Assembly: GCF_024713975.1 (NCBI RefSeq)
Contig: NC_091113.1
Coordinates: forward strand, 11,606,501-11,670,500
DNA: 64,000 bases
From: Paralichthys olivaceus
Taxonomy: Eukaryota; Chordata; Actinopteri; Pleuronectiformes; Paralichthyidae
Reading direction: 5' to 3'
The notes under the pieces: generated by a model
Databases searched by the model: none
What the model was told of the DNA's origin: nothing
What the model saw: the letters and a program-made list of their open reading frames with translations, nothing else
Translations under genes and position numbers: made by a program
Part shown: in pieces, positions 43,050 through 54,748 of the stretch
How positions within the stretch are numbered: position 1 is the stretch's first letter
Layout of the letters: each line of letters begins with the position of its first letter

Positions 43050-43751
43050 CACTGAGAGAGAAGGAGAGGATGGGAGGAAAAAGCGACAGGCAGAGGCTTA
43101 AGATTACAGAGGCGAGCACTCTTTGTTGCCGAGTTCAGTTGTGATGGACGGCTTGTGTTGAGGGAAAAGGGTGAAAGAGTCCTTCAAGGCGCTACCATAA
43201 AATTTGCAGGACAACTGAGGATGTTCTTCTCCACTGATCAAACCTTTGTCTGATGACTGAAGAAGCTGGACTTTGGGGAAGGTGAAGCAGATGGTCAGAG
43301 TGTTCGATCCAAAGTGATCCAAAGAAAGGTGGAAAACAAAACCCCAGAGAAGTCTAGTCTAGGGGGGGACCAAGTGATTGAGCCTTCAGGGTGAATAACA
43401 AGTCAAGCAAGAGCAGGCGTGAGGCCGGACAAGAGAGAACTGTTCAACTGGAGAGAGACAGAGTCGAAGTGGGGATAAACAGTTGAAAACAAAATTATTC
43501 TACGGTACAAGAGAGCCTGACACTGGGCGACTTAAGAGAGATCAAGGTTCCTGCTTCTGACCTGATTAAGCAGAAGAGAGGTAGTCGTGGAGGCGATCGG
43601 GGAGACGCGATCAACAGAACACGAGAGCTGGCAAGAGAGGGGGACGAGAGAGGAAGAATTACAACAGGGCGCATGTTGAAAGAAGCCTCTTAAGTCTGGG
43701 AGCTGGAATTAGAGCCACAGAAACTGCAGAGGGGGAAGCCACAAAACCACA
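43050..43751 (+). other. fscn2: fscn2 untranslated first exon (inferred; 5' end uncertain)
   Basis: The fscn2 ATG sits only 6 nt after a good splice acceptor (TCCACAG ending at 44058), so an upstream noncoding exon is expected. A strong donor, CACA|GTAAGT at 43752, lies 307 bp upstream. The preceding 700 bp is purine-rich (GAGAGA, AGAGGGGGACGAG) without long open frames, and a TATA-like GATTATATAC occurs at about 43021-43030. The donor is fairly convincing; the 5' end is a guess. Confidence 0.4.
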
Positions 43752-44064
43752 GTAAGTACATTAGGAGGCTGTGGCTGGAAAAATGTATAATAAAGCTTCA
43801 GGCCAGGAAAGGAATTTGTGGTTACGGGAGTGATTTTTACACTGTACCTTAATGAATTGATTTCCTGTCTTTAAAACGTTTACATTTCATCATTCTACAT
43901 GACATTACCTTACTCCACACCTTTTAAGAAACCCTCAATCTACAGTTTTATGCGTATAGCTCTTGCTCCTGCAATTTCAGGTCTATTTACCCCTCTCCCT
44001 CATTTTCTCCACCATTCCAAACTTCTCATCCCGTGTCTGTCACTGTCCTGCTCCACAGGTGAAG

Positions 44065-47000
44065 ATGCCTGCTAATGGGAACCGCCCCTTGAAGTTGCAG
44101 TTTGGTCTAATCAACCACGAAGGTCGCTACCTCACTGCTGAGACCTTTGGCTTCAAGGTACAAACATTCCATCCAATATGAAACATACTTTTTGCATAGT
44201 TTTTGGTACAAGTACACAATTTTGTGTGAAGGCTGCAGGGATATGAAATTGCTATAATTGCTGACAGCAGATTTCACAGCGATAGCTTTCTTCTTTTCTC
44301 AGGTGAATGCATCTGCCCCCAGCCTGAAGAAGAAGCAGATATGGACTCTTGAGCAGGACTCCCAGGACACCCAGGTAGTCTTCTTGCGCAGCCACCTGGG
44401 GCGCTACCTGGCCTCCGACAAGGATGGCAAGGTCACCTGTGAGGCGGACGGGCACAACTCAGACTGCCGTTTCCTCATTGTGGCTCAGTCTGATGGTCGC
44501 TGGGCCCTGCAGTCTGAGCAGCACCTCCGTTTCTTCGGTGGCTCACGGGACTACCTGTCCTGCTTTGCACAGATAATCACAGATGCTGAGCTGTGGGCAG
44601 TGCACCTGGCTCTACATCCGCAGGCCAACCTGCTGTCTGTGGCCCGCAAGCGTTACGCCCACCTCTCCACAGAGGATGGGGAGATTGCTGTGGATATGAA
44701 CATTCCCTGGGGCGTGGCAGCACTCCTCACCCTCGTCTACCTGGATGGGAAGTACTGCCTAAAGACCTGCGACAGCCGCTTCCTCAGCAATGATGGAAAG
44801 CTCTTGACAGAGAGCGGGAGGGCCACTGCGTACACGCTAGAGCTGAAGTGTGGGAAGCTGGCCTTTAAAGACTGTGAGGGGAAGTATTTGTCTCCTATGG
44901 GGCCTACGGGCACCCTGAGGTCTGGACGCTGCTCCAAGCCGGGCAAAGATGAACTGTTTGACCTGGAGGAGAGCCACCCACAGGTGGTTCTGATGGCAGC
45001 CAATGGGCGATATGTCTCCCTAAGACAAGGTAGGAAAACACAGACACATCAACAACATACAGACCCCATTCAGACCTGGTATTAACATCCATCCTGAGTG
45101 ATCCAATCACAAGTGGTCAGTGCTAAGTACAGGTCTGAATGTAACTAAATGCATCCAGACATCCGATCACTCAGACCACCATCGGAGGTGGTCTGGGACA
45201 CGTGGCCGCATTCTTTTCAATGAAGGAATGCAAATGCATCCTTATGGACTTATGGAGGGCCACCTAGTTAGCTGACATCCTTTGACCTCCAAATTTTATA
45301 TATATTTCTCATACGTTGATTTGTAGTGACTGCTACAATATACAATACCTGTCACCATATAATAACCTATAGATTTTTTTTAATTGGTAAAATCTTTTGT
45401 CATTGCTGCGCGCATTCATTCATCCAGCCCCTCCTGACTACTATCTCTCTCTCCTCTCTCGGTCCTGCCGACACACACACACACACACACGGTCATCGGA
45501 CACATCTGTAAACTCAAACAATATCATATTATCTCCAGGAACACAAAAATTCAAACTCAACTTTCTCCACTTGTGATATCTCTCAGGATGGATGCTAATA
45601 CCAGGTCTGAACAGGGACAACTTCTCACAAAATGGATAATTTGTTTCCCAAAGCCTTGCATGCATGCACAACCTGCAACTCTTGCAGCTTCCTCGATTCA
45701 CTTAATCTTTACACAGCATCTCAAAAGTCTGATTGAATGGACAAAGTTTGTCTTCATGTGCTACTGAGAGTGGTCACATGAGCCTTTAGCTGACACACAC
45801 TGACCTACACACATACATAATGAAGCAGTAAATACTGCAACTACTACAGTTACTACTACTAGCTTATATACAGTACATACTGTGCACTGATACACCCAAC
45901 TGAGCTCACCATTCACAAGAAGTACATTAACAAGTGGATACGCTGAATATGCATGCTTAAGAGAATAGGCCACTCTCTAATGATTGACAGGTGATAAGGG
46001 ATGCATGGTAATTATGGGTAATGTATTCTGCACTTCAACCAGCGCTGACATCACACTTGATAGTTGCATCTCTCCAGGAAAACAAGATAGATGAGGTTGA
46101 TATGAGAGAGTATCAGCCTCATCTGGGAGACCTGAGACGGATTTGTGTGAGAGCTGCAACTGATTTAGGTTTGTCCACTGTCGGGACACAATGGATGGTT
46201 TGGTTGAATGTTATTGTGCAACCATGTTCAGAATAACTACAGATTTAGATTTTTTTCACATTTTGCAATGAGTTTTTCATGAACAATGAAGGGATGTAAC
46301 GATTACTGGTTTCACGGTATACCGTGGTAAACGTCCCTGTGGTTGGTTGTAGTATTTTAATATTTAATTACTGTGGTTATTGTGGTGATTTGGTCAATAC
46401 TATCCAGCATCAACCAAAGTTAGCAAATCTTCAAGACACAGGCGCAGCAAGCAACATTGATTTGTTTTGTGTCGTAAAAACATGGACCAGTACGCAGGGA
46501 CAGCAGGAGAGCTGCTAATGCTCTGACCATAACTAACAACTGCTCACATCAGCTGTCACCCAAAACCAACGCTAATATCTTGTCCAGATGTTTGTGGGTG
46601 GACTTCTGCATTTGACATAGTGAGTTGTCTTCCTGTCCCCACTGTTCTCCGCTCGGAGAGAAACTTGACTGTTAATGATGTAAAATGCAGTCAAGATGTT
46701 CACACTGAGCTGTAATGAAACAAGCAGCTTTCAACATTATCAAGATGTTATGAATTGATTTACAAATTAGCTGGTAAATTACCAAGAATTTTTGAAATCA
46801 ATATACACAACTTTGCACATTTGGTTAATTTAAGACTCTTTTGGGGGAAATCTTCATTATACAAAAGCCCTTTTAACAAACTTAAGTTTTCTTCCTTTAA
46901 TTTTAATGTTGCACTGTTGGCTATATTAGCATTTTTTTTTACCAATAATAAACATATTATTTAAATATAATATTCTGTGAATTCACTTCTGTTTCATCTC

Positions 47001-50000
47001 TAGAATGTTAAAAATTATACTAAACATAAATGTCTAATCTGCATTTCCTGAAACGTTGGAAACCCAAATCCCAAAATGCAACAAATATATGAGAAAGAAA
47101 AAAGAGAGTTTGTGTTTTTTTCTTTCTTGTATCAAATATTCAATCTGTGATCTTTTGTGAAAACACCCTCCTCATTGCCTCTCAGATGTAACGACTATTT
47201 TGTGGTAATGTTGTTAACACTTTACGCTCTTGTCCCATGGGCTCACTGAAACAGCTGCTTGTAACCCTTGTGCTGTACAGTAATACACTGTTGATACTGT
47301 ATTATGTATTTATTTTTTGGGGCCTGTGACGGGGCCTTTGGGGTGTGTTATTTGATCAGCATGCACATAACATACTATACTGACGGATAACACCTGCTCC
47401 ACACGGGCTTAGCTCTTTTTAAAAAACAAGCCTGAGTTTCTTTGATCAGTTTGAAAAACAGAGGAATTGTAATTAGCAGTGTCACGTTACATCCAACACC
47501 AGAAGTAATTGCCACGGTTTCGATTGGTGATGGTGGAGAGGGTCCGCTGGTCTGATTTGAAACTGGATTTGGGTGGATTAGCCGACACCAACAGTGCTTG
47601 TCGGGATACTTGGCCACAGCATCCATCCGCAGGCTGCAGATTCTTGTCTGCAGTGTTGAGTTTCCTCAGCCCTGGGTGCTGTAACTGAATCTCTAACCGC
47701 TCTTTGTTCCTGGTTAGCAGTGGGAGCTTCAGGAAACCAAACCACTGGGATCACTGTAAACTGATTGGTTGAAGAGAAAGGAGAGATATGGCAGATATCT
47801 CTACACCATAATGTAAACGTGTGTATTCACAAGTAACGTGCTCGCTTCCCTTCTTACTTAGCTCTTCCTACACTCACTCTGCACAAACAAAAGCTTTCCC
47901 CGACACAACCGCCCACACACAACCGCACCGTCCTGCTGCGGCGAGCGCAAAGTGAGGTTTGTTGAATTATTGATGAAGTTGGCCCCCGTTCCTGGAAGGC
48001 AAGGTGGGGGGGAGTCTGCTTTCAGAAACCCAAGCTGCCTCTCACCTGGGGCATAGCTTCTAACCCGCTAATCTAACCCGCTAACCCCAGCCCCGGTCTG
48101 TGCTCATGATGTCCTGCTGAAAATCAAGGAAACACACTGTCAAGGAGAGTCAATACTCTGTGTTTAGCAACATATATCAATGCGTAACGATCACACTGAG
48201 CTGCAACATTAGATTTGTTTTCGTCATCATGTCTTTTGCAGGGGAGACTTTTCAGATAAAGCAAGGAGAATGACTGAGATCAACTTCTCAGTGAATCTGC
48301 ACCTTTCTGGAAAAACTGAAGTATATTAAAGACCTGAATTCACCTCAGTGACTCCCTATTGACATGGTCAGAAATGGTTTTCTTACCGGTTTGGAGAAGC
48401 TTGTGAAATGCAAAACAGCAGCTGACCTGGTTTATGCTGCTTGTGGTGTGAACACATTGAACAAAAATCTGTGAGGTGAAAACTTGAATTGTAGTGCTGG
48501 ACTACACGAGGGCTTAAACAGAGGATCAGAATTGTTCACTAATTGTGTAAATATATATTTTTAACTTCAGCCTCTGGGTTTTAGTTAGAGAAAGGAAAGC
48601 AGAGAAGGGAGGATGCAAGGAAAGAAGGACTTTCAAAGGGCTTTGGGACAAAAGTAGTGGCTGTATGAGGAGACTGGTGAGCTCCTCATCCTCCCTAATG
48701 TCACACACAACTCATCACCATGTGTGTGTGTGTGTGCGTATGTCAGTATTATGTAGACCTGTCATCACGTCTCTCATCACCTCTCTGTGTTCTTAGGGTG
48801 TAAGTGGTCCACTCTGCCCTGAAAGTGAGGAAGAGATGATAGTCCAAAGACACATACTTTCCATTACACACACACACACATTTACATACAAACATATTTA
48901 CACACAAACAGGGAATAGATCGCTGAAAGAAATGAAGAGAATGAATTGAGAAAACAAGAGAGAGTGCAGTAGTGAAGGAGGGGCATTGGGAGGAGCATTA
49001 AAATAAGGAAGAGGGGGATAGAAGCATCGGTTTACTGTTAATAATAGATGTCAGAGCCATCTATCGCTGATGGATTAGCTAGGCCTGCTCCACTTGCAGG
49101 TAGGACAACAACAGAAAGTGGAGCAGGATCTGGGGTCTGATCCAAAATATGGCACCAGTGAAGCTACAGTATCAGTGTACCTCTGTGCTGCGCTGCATAG
49201 TTTATCATTGACCGTGGCCATGATGACAACATCTTATTCCGTATGCATGGCAAACTGGTGTGTCAAAGATGCTCATCAACACAGCTATTAATATCCTCAG
49301 ATTGCTGGCTTGGATTTCACTGTGTCTAATCTCTTTCTGCTTTTTCATTCTCTTCCTTCATCCTTCTATCCTCCCTCCGTCTCCTCTTCTCTCATCCATC
49401 AGAGAGTGGCTGCGGGGTCCCAGCTGAGCCCCGTCTTAGGATCATTTCTATGTTGAATTAGTGTGAAATGGACACATAGAATAGGTAGACAAAGCATGAC
49501 ATTGAGTCGGGATGAGAGAGGACAAGAGTGATGGGCGACCCAGGCTCTGCAGAGAGGAGGGGCAGAAATTTATGCTTCAGATGCATTTAAGATCAATGAT
49601 GATTTAACCGGTTGTAAGACCCTGTGATACCTATTTTATTGGGTGTGAATAAGATGTGATTAAAGCATCCCACCCAGCTGGGTAACCATGACATCTTTGT
49701 CACATGTCCTCTCCTTTCTCCTTCCTCTTGTCTGTATATCTACAGTCAAGCAAAACACCATTAAAACATGAAAATACTGTTCCAGACTAACACATGAATC
49801 TGCATCTGTGTTAGATTATGCAGATGCATTTTATATGTATGCATTAGAGTGTATCACGGGTTTAGTTTGAGAAAAATGTGTCTGACTTTGTTGTTTGTTC
49901 ATTTTTTTAAGCTAAGCCATCGAATCCTGGTTCAAATGAATTCAGCAGAACTTTAAGTGAACGTGGCCATTTAATGTACTTTTAAAATAGAAGTAACTTG

Positions 50001-53000
50001 TGTATCTAATCACTGAAGTGATAGCATTCCTCTTCATCACATGTTAGTGTGGCTCCTCACATGCTGGATTCAATGTTGATCAAATATCTCTATTAGAAAT
50101 GTGTTCACATGCTGAACAGCTCTAGTTAGCATGTTAATAGCATATGGGCTGGAAAACAGCAATTATGATTACAATTTTGAATCCAAATTTTGAATTCAGT
50201 TCAAAGATTTGTTGTGAATTTGTTGTTATGTTTTGTTGTTATTATTTAGCTATTAGAACAGAACAGTTGAAGAAGTTTTTTTGTCCCTCTGATAATTACT
50301 GAGGCTTCAGAGTTAAATAATTTATCATTCTTGAATGCAAAAAAAGGGACAATGAAAGTATCACTCTCTACATGACACTAAATTAAGATGTATAAAACAA
50401 TACAGCCAGTTCATGCAGATACATTATAAATGTGTTCTCTCTGTATTTGATTATTCATGTCGATGGTCGTTGCTTGGGGATTGAGAGGGGCTGGTAATTA
50501 TCTGTACATCCTGCTAAGTGTGGACCATAAAATCCTCTGGTCTTTTCCTGTTTTTCCTTTATTCTTTTATTGAGGGGATTGAGGGATTGGACGGGTAGCA
50601 CTCAAAAGCTGATTATATCAGAGCCCCGCAGTGAAGAGGGCAGATAGGCCGGGCCAGAGGTGGGGCAGAGGTGGGAGGTGGTGCTCAGGGATAAGGAGGG
50701 GGGGAGGTAAGAGAGAGCATAGAAAGGGATGACCAGAGAAGAGAGGAGGGAGGGGTGAGGGGCACTCAGATCAGTGTTGTTATAGGATTAAGAAAATGTC
50801 ATAGGGATAAATGGGAGGAATCTAATTTAGGATTATTTATCCCTCTGCAATCTGTTTGTTAGTGATGAGCCGAGCAGCAGCAACACGTTGAGATTGAAGA
50901 AAACATTCTGATGGACTGTTTAAATGCCAACAATTCTTACATGTGTTACAAAAATGCATGTATTTGTGTTTCTCGCATGTTTCACACCAGTTCTGTTTCA
51001 CGTGTTTGCAATGAGGCAGCTAAAATAATTGGTTTCTAAGTGTTGTATAAAATGTCTGTCAGCAGGGTGATTAGTGGTCTCGTTGTAAGTTACACAAAGC
51101 TTCACGGAGAGACAGTCATCTCTGTGTAGCTGGTACAGAATAAACATTTAGTGTATTTATCGTATTTATATTTGTATCGTATTGTATAACCTGTCCATAA
51201 ATCTATCCGTAATCATTCAGTAAAAATGTTTTCCGCCTCAGGAAGGTTTAGTGCAGTGTTTGTTTGGCAAATCAGACCAAGGGCACAGTTTAAGACAAAA
51301 CTACACTTTCATGCTGCGCCAAGTTAAACAGAATAATTAGACCTGATTAGCAGGTGGGTGGCTGTCTTTGGGTTTTTGCTTTGCCTTTGGGAATCCAGGC
51401 CTGTGAATGTGTTGAACATGCATGAATACAGTATGAAGGTGCAGTTGGTAATATTAAACTTACTTCTTGTATGAATCAGTCCCTGAATCCTCATCAGCTT
51501 CTTACAGTGAATAACAGGGTCATGCATGAACTCAAGGTTTGATTTTTTTTTGTGTATTCAATTTAAAAACCTGGAATTTAGAAAGTTTTCAGGGTTTTAA
51601 GTTACATATAAGCTGCTGTCATGTTTGAAAGGCAACCTCCAGAGAAAGTCTGGACCCAATTCTCTAGACATCTTCCAGGGTCATGTCTGAAAATGGTTGT
51701 ATTTTATCCAGGACACAACCAGATGTCATTTGTCAGTGCACATTTTGATCATACCTTCATTTCATTGTTCTATACCACTTCAACTGTCATGTATCTGTGT
51801 ATACAACTTAAATGTTGCACTACTATAACTCATACTCAAAACACAAGAAGTGCCGTTGACAGACCTCTGAAAAGAAAAGCAATGAAAAACTGTGAGCAGC
51901 GACTAATGGATTCCTCCAAACACTAACTAGTCCTCAAGTTTTCATTCTTTAAGTATTAATGACCGGACGTGCTCACTGTGCCCCTCCAGGAGTCAGCCTC
52001 GCAGCCAATCAGGAAGATGAGACGGACATGGAGACCTTTCAGATGGAGATTGACAAGGAGACAAGGAAGTGCACGTTTCGCTCCAGCCAAGGGAACTACT
52101 GGGCCCTGGTGGCTCATGGAGGCATCCAGAGTACTGCCACTGAAGTGTGAGTGAACATTAGCTGTGCACAGTGAAAATAAATACACCGTCTATTGTGATG
52201 TGAGAGATTAGGAACTGCTCCATTACACTGTGTCCTTGATCACAAATGTTAGAAGAGTCCACATTCAAATTCACTAGATCCAGACTTTTATTTGGATCTG
52301 CACCAAATTGCATAAATATTATTTCCCTGAACATGTGTGATTTTTTTCATTCGTCAAGATCCATGACTTATTCTCTGAGAAATCAACAAAAAAATGTATT
52401 ATTGAATCTCACAATGTTAAAGAAAGTGACACAAATCCTGTGTCTGCCACCTGATCCTGATCCACACCAACATTTATTATGTAATGACAGTGTCTCCACG
52501 TGCGCTTCAAGTCAAGTAGTCTCATCTTTTCTCTTGTGATGCACAACTGCAGGTCAGCAAACACCATGTTTGCAGTGGAGTGGCTTGACCACAAGGTGGC
52601 ACTAAAAGCTAACAATGGAAAATACATCTGCACCAAGAAGAATGGCCAACTCCTTGCTGTCAGTGACTCCATAGGTAGGAGTCTTTTTGGTTTGACCTCT
52701 CCTTTCCTCTCAGCCCATCTCTCCACTCACGCGTCTCCACAGTTACACCTCTTCTTTTGAATTGTTCCCATGCTCCCTCTGATGTGTTTTCATTGGTTTG
52801 CTGTCGCCTGTTGTCAGGTGAGGACGAGCAGCTCACTCTGAAACTGATCAACCGACCCATGTTGATCCTGAGAGGAGAGAACGGCTTCATCTGCCAACAC
52901 AAGAACTCCAATGCTCTGGACGCCAGCAGATCAGTCTATGACATTTTCAACCTGCAGTTCAGTAACGGGGGGTACCACATTAAAGGTCAGGACACAACCA

Positions 53001-53299
53001 CTCAGAGAGGCTTCTGGGAACCGGTGATTGAGTTTCAAATCAGCAGCATCAGACATATGCTCTGACTCTGACTATGTGTTTTAACCCCTGCAGGTGTGGA
53101 CGGCCGGTTCTGGTATGTGAACAGCGCCGGGCTGGTGTGTTCAGATGGCGAGGCCCCAGAAGATTTCACTCTGGAGCTCCTTGAGCACGGGCGCCTAGCC
53201 ATACGAGGCAAGAATGGCAAATACCTGCGTGGGGACCAGGGAGGCACGCTGAGGGGAGACGCACTCAGTCTGAGCAGCTCAGCGCTGTGGGAGTATTAA
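44065..53299 (+). CDS. fscn2: Fascin-2 (retinal/hair-cell actin-bundling protein)
   Basis: Fascin crosslinks actin filaments into tight parallel bundles; FSCN2 acts in photoreceptors and hair-cell stereocilia. Coding exons: 44065-44157, 44303-45029, 51990-52146, 52553-52674, 52818-52985, 53094-53299, joined in phase to 490 aa, the usual fascin length. The product is four beta-trefoils, roughly residues 1-137, 138-258, 259-380 and 381-490. Visible signatures: [26 protein letters not shown] (the N-terminal PKC-site region of fascins), repeated GRYL/GKYL/GKYI turns and the invariant C-terminal [15 protein letters not shown] and VSANTMF recall FSCN2 rather than FSCN1, and bahcc1/faap100 linkage agrees. 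The ATG has A at -3. An intron of 145 bp follows residue 31, where I would expect uninterrupted coding sequence in mammals. Fish 'a/b' paralogue not resolved. Confidence 0.93.
45062..45618. mobile_element. MITE with ~52-bp terminal inverted repeats in fscn2 intron
   Basis: The left end (45062-45116) reads CATTCAGACCTGGTATTAAC then ATCCATCCTGAG and ATCACAAGTGG. The right end (45567-45618) is its reverse complement with a 3-nt deletion and about six mismatches. The internal 450 bp is AT-rich, with no transposase and a short CA run. Size and structure fit a non-autonomous DNA transposon. It begins about 32 bp after the exon-2 donor. The target duplication is unclear. Confidence 0.7.
46290..51989. 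other. fscn2: fscn2 second coding intron, remainder
   Basis: Intronic sequence with no supported exon. A GTAACGATTACTGGTTTCAC / GGTATACCGTGGTAA segment at about 46293-46335 resembles the end of a hAT-type repeat, and a related AGATGTAACGACTATTTTG occurs at about 47185. Purine-rich blocks lie at 48570-48660 and 50620-50770. A relative of repeat family C may lie at 51605-51700. Short open frames here have no recognisable similarity. Confidence 0.5.
52264..52468 (-). repeat. Dispersed repeat family A copy in fscn2 intron
   Basis: TTTGGATCTGCACCAAATTG, AACATGTGTGATTTTTTTC, CGTCAAGATCCATGACTTAT and TCTCACAATGTTAAAGAAAG match the copy at 2676-2960 block for block and in the same orientation. It ends about 85 bp before the next exon. 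Confidence 0.65.
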
Positions 53300-53840
53300 C
53301 ACGATCCAACACTGGCTCAAACCTGAGGCCCAACTCTGACGCTTGAGGTGATTTGCCATCGATCACCACTTAAGCATCTGTACCTAAGTTAAATTTAGTG
53401 GTGTTTCATTCCTTGCTTTTCCTTGTTCCTGTTTAAAAGAGGCCGCAGCAGAAAGAAGAGGAGGAACTGAGCCGGGGGACGTCTTGATGAAGGGATCCAT
53501 GTTTTGAGAAAGCGCTCGATCTCAAAACAAAAAATGCTGTGACTGAACATTTGAGTCTTTGTGTCATTCCCTTACCCAGTGAACATTTGCTGCAAGATTA
53601 AAGAGATTATCTAAACGTCTGAAACTAAAGAGTTAAAGACGTAAAGCGTATAAGCATCAGTGTGACATACGACCGTCCTCTAGTCTAGTCTACCAGGTAT
53701 ATCAGTAGTAATATGATCATTTCATGCAACTGCAAGTAGGTGGATTTTATTTTTTTATTAGTCCCTCTGTTATGTTCTACATTTCCTCTGTCTATTATGA
53801 ACATGGAGATTGAGAAATAAACTTGTATGGCTGAGTATGT
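53300..53840 (+). other. fscn2: fscn2 3' UTR (inferred)
   Basis: Noncoding sequence from the TAA stop to a canonical AATAAA at 53816-53821. An earlier ATTAAA at 53597-53602 could give a shorter form. Confidence 0.6.
53816..53821 (+). terminator. Poly(A) signal, fscn2
   Basis: AATAAA followed by TTGTATGGCTGAGTATGTT, a TG-rich downstream context, about 520 nt after the stop codon. Confidence 0.55.
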
Positions 53841-54654
53841 TACCTTACACACACAACCCCCTTTGCAGCAGCAGGATCTAATAAAGAACATTTCATTTAT
53901 TACTCTACATAAATACATCTTTTGTGTATCTTTACTTTACTTAAGTGGATTTATTTTCAGGTATTTTTACTCCACTACATATATCATCACATATCTTTCC
54001 ATTACAGTACATTGTTTCAATGCATTGCATCACATGTTCAAATGTTTAACAAAATGTTTTCATCAATAAGGAGAGGGGAACTGGTCAATTGATCCAATCA
54101 GAGCAAGCAGATTACATTAGACCCCGCCTCCTGTAATGGATTCTGAAGAGGCCTCTGAGACTCATGATATAACAAACATTAGGGAGTAGGCTACATTCTG
54201 CAAGTCTGTGTGCTTTTGAATAGTACACTGATTCCTTCAACTGGGAGGAGGAAAAATCTTTGAGATAAAATCCTCTTCTTCCAGGGTTCCATGGTTGTTT
54301 GAGCTTAGTGGAAAATCTATGACAATCACACCCACCATGATGATGATGTTGCACCAAACTGAAACACGTGCACTTGGAAACTTCATCATACATCTGGTTG
54401 AGCTGCACTTTTAACTCCTGCAAGTTTATTTTAACTACTTCCATTCTGATTGAAGTTTAGTTTTAGATGACCTAGGCAACACTCTTCACTTGATGCTTCT
54501 TCTCATCTTTACAAATGATTGTTGTGACCTCAGCATTCCAGCAGGGATTTATTCTAATTTAAGCTTAGAACAAATCTAATTTCATCAAAGTCATGAGCCC
54601 TATGCTCACATCTTCTGTTTGGTCTTAAAGAAAGGAAAAACAGTCAATGAACAG
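53841..54654. other. Intergenic between fscn2 and tRNA
   Basis: No gene seen. CTTTACTTAAGTGG and TATTTTTACTCCACTACAT at about 53932-53980 resemble a common teleost dispersed repeat. The rest is AT-rich unique-looking sequence. Confidence 0.5.
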
Positions 54655-54748
54655 GCTCCAGTGGCGCAATCGGTCAGCGCGCGGTACTTATAAGACAGTG
54701 ACCTGCAGAGTGATGCCGAGGTTGTGAGTTCGACCCTCACCTGGAGCA
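54655..54748 (+). tRNA. tRNA-Ile (anticodon UAU), intron-containing
   Basis: The acceptor stem GCTCCAG pairs with CTGGAGC, discriminator A at 54748. The D arm has an A-box (GTGGCGCAATCGG) and the T arm is GGTTGTGAGTTCGACCCTCA with a B-box. Anticodon stem CGGTA/TGCCG closes a loop with anticodon TAT at 54689-54691. A 20-nt intron (54693-54712) follows the base 3' of the anticodon, where nuclear tRNA introns belong; the mature body is 74 nt with the discriminator. A TTTT terminator follows almost at once. Intron-bearing tRNA-Ile(UAU) is normal in vertebrates, so this is likely functional. It reads the AUA codon. Confidence 0.95.
54693..54712 (+). other. tRNA-Ile(UAU) intron
   Basis: Twenty nucleotides inserted between positions 37 and 38 of the tRNA; removing them restores a 7-nt anticodon loop (CTTATAA) on a 5-bp stem. 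Confidence 0.85.

Noticed and set aside
44737-45003. 88 aa minus-strand frame over fscn2 exon 2
   Set aside because: It is a shadow of the fscn2 coding sequence.
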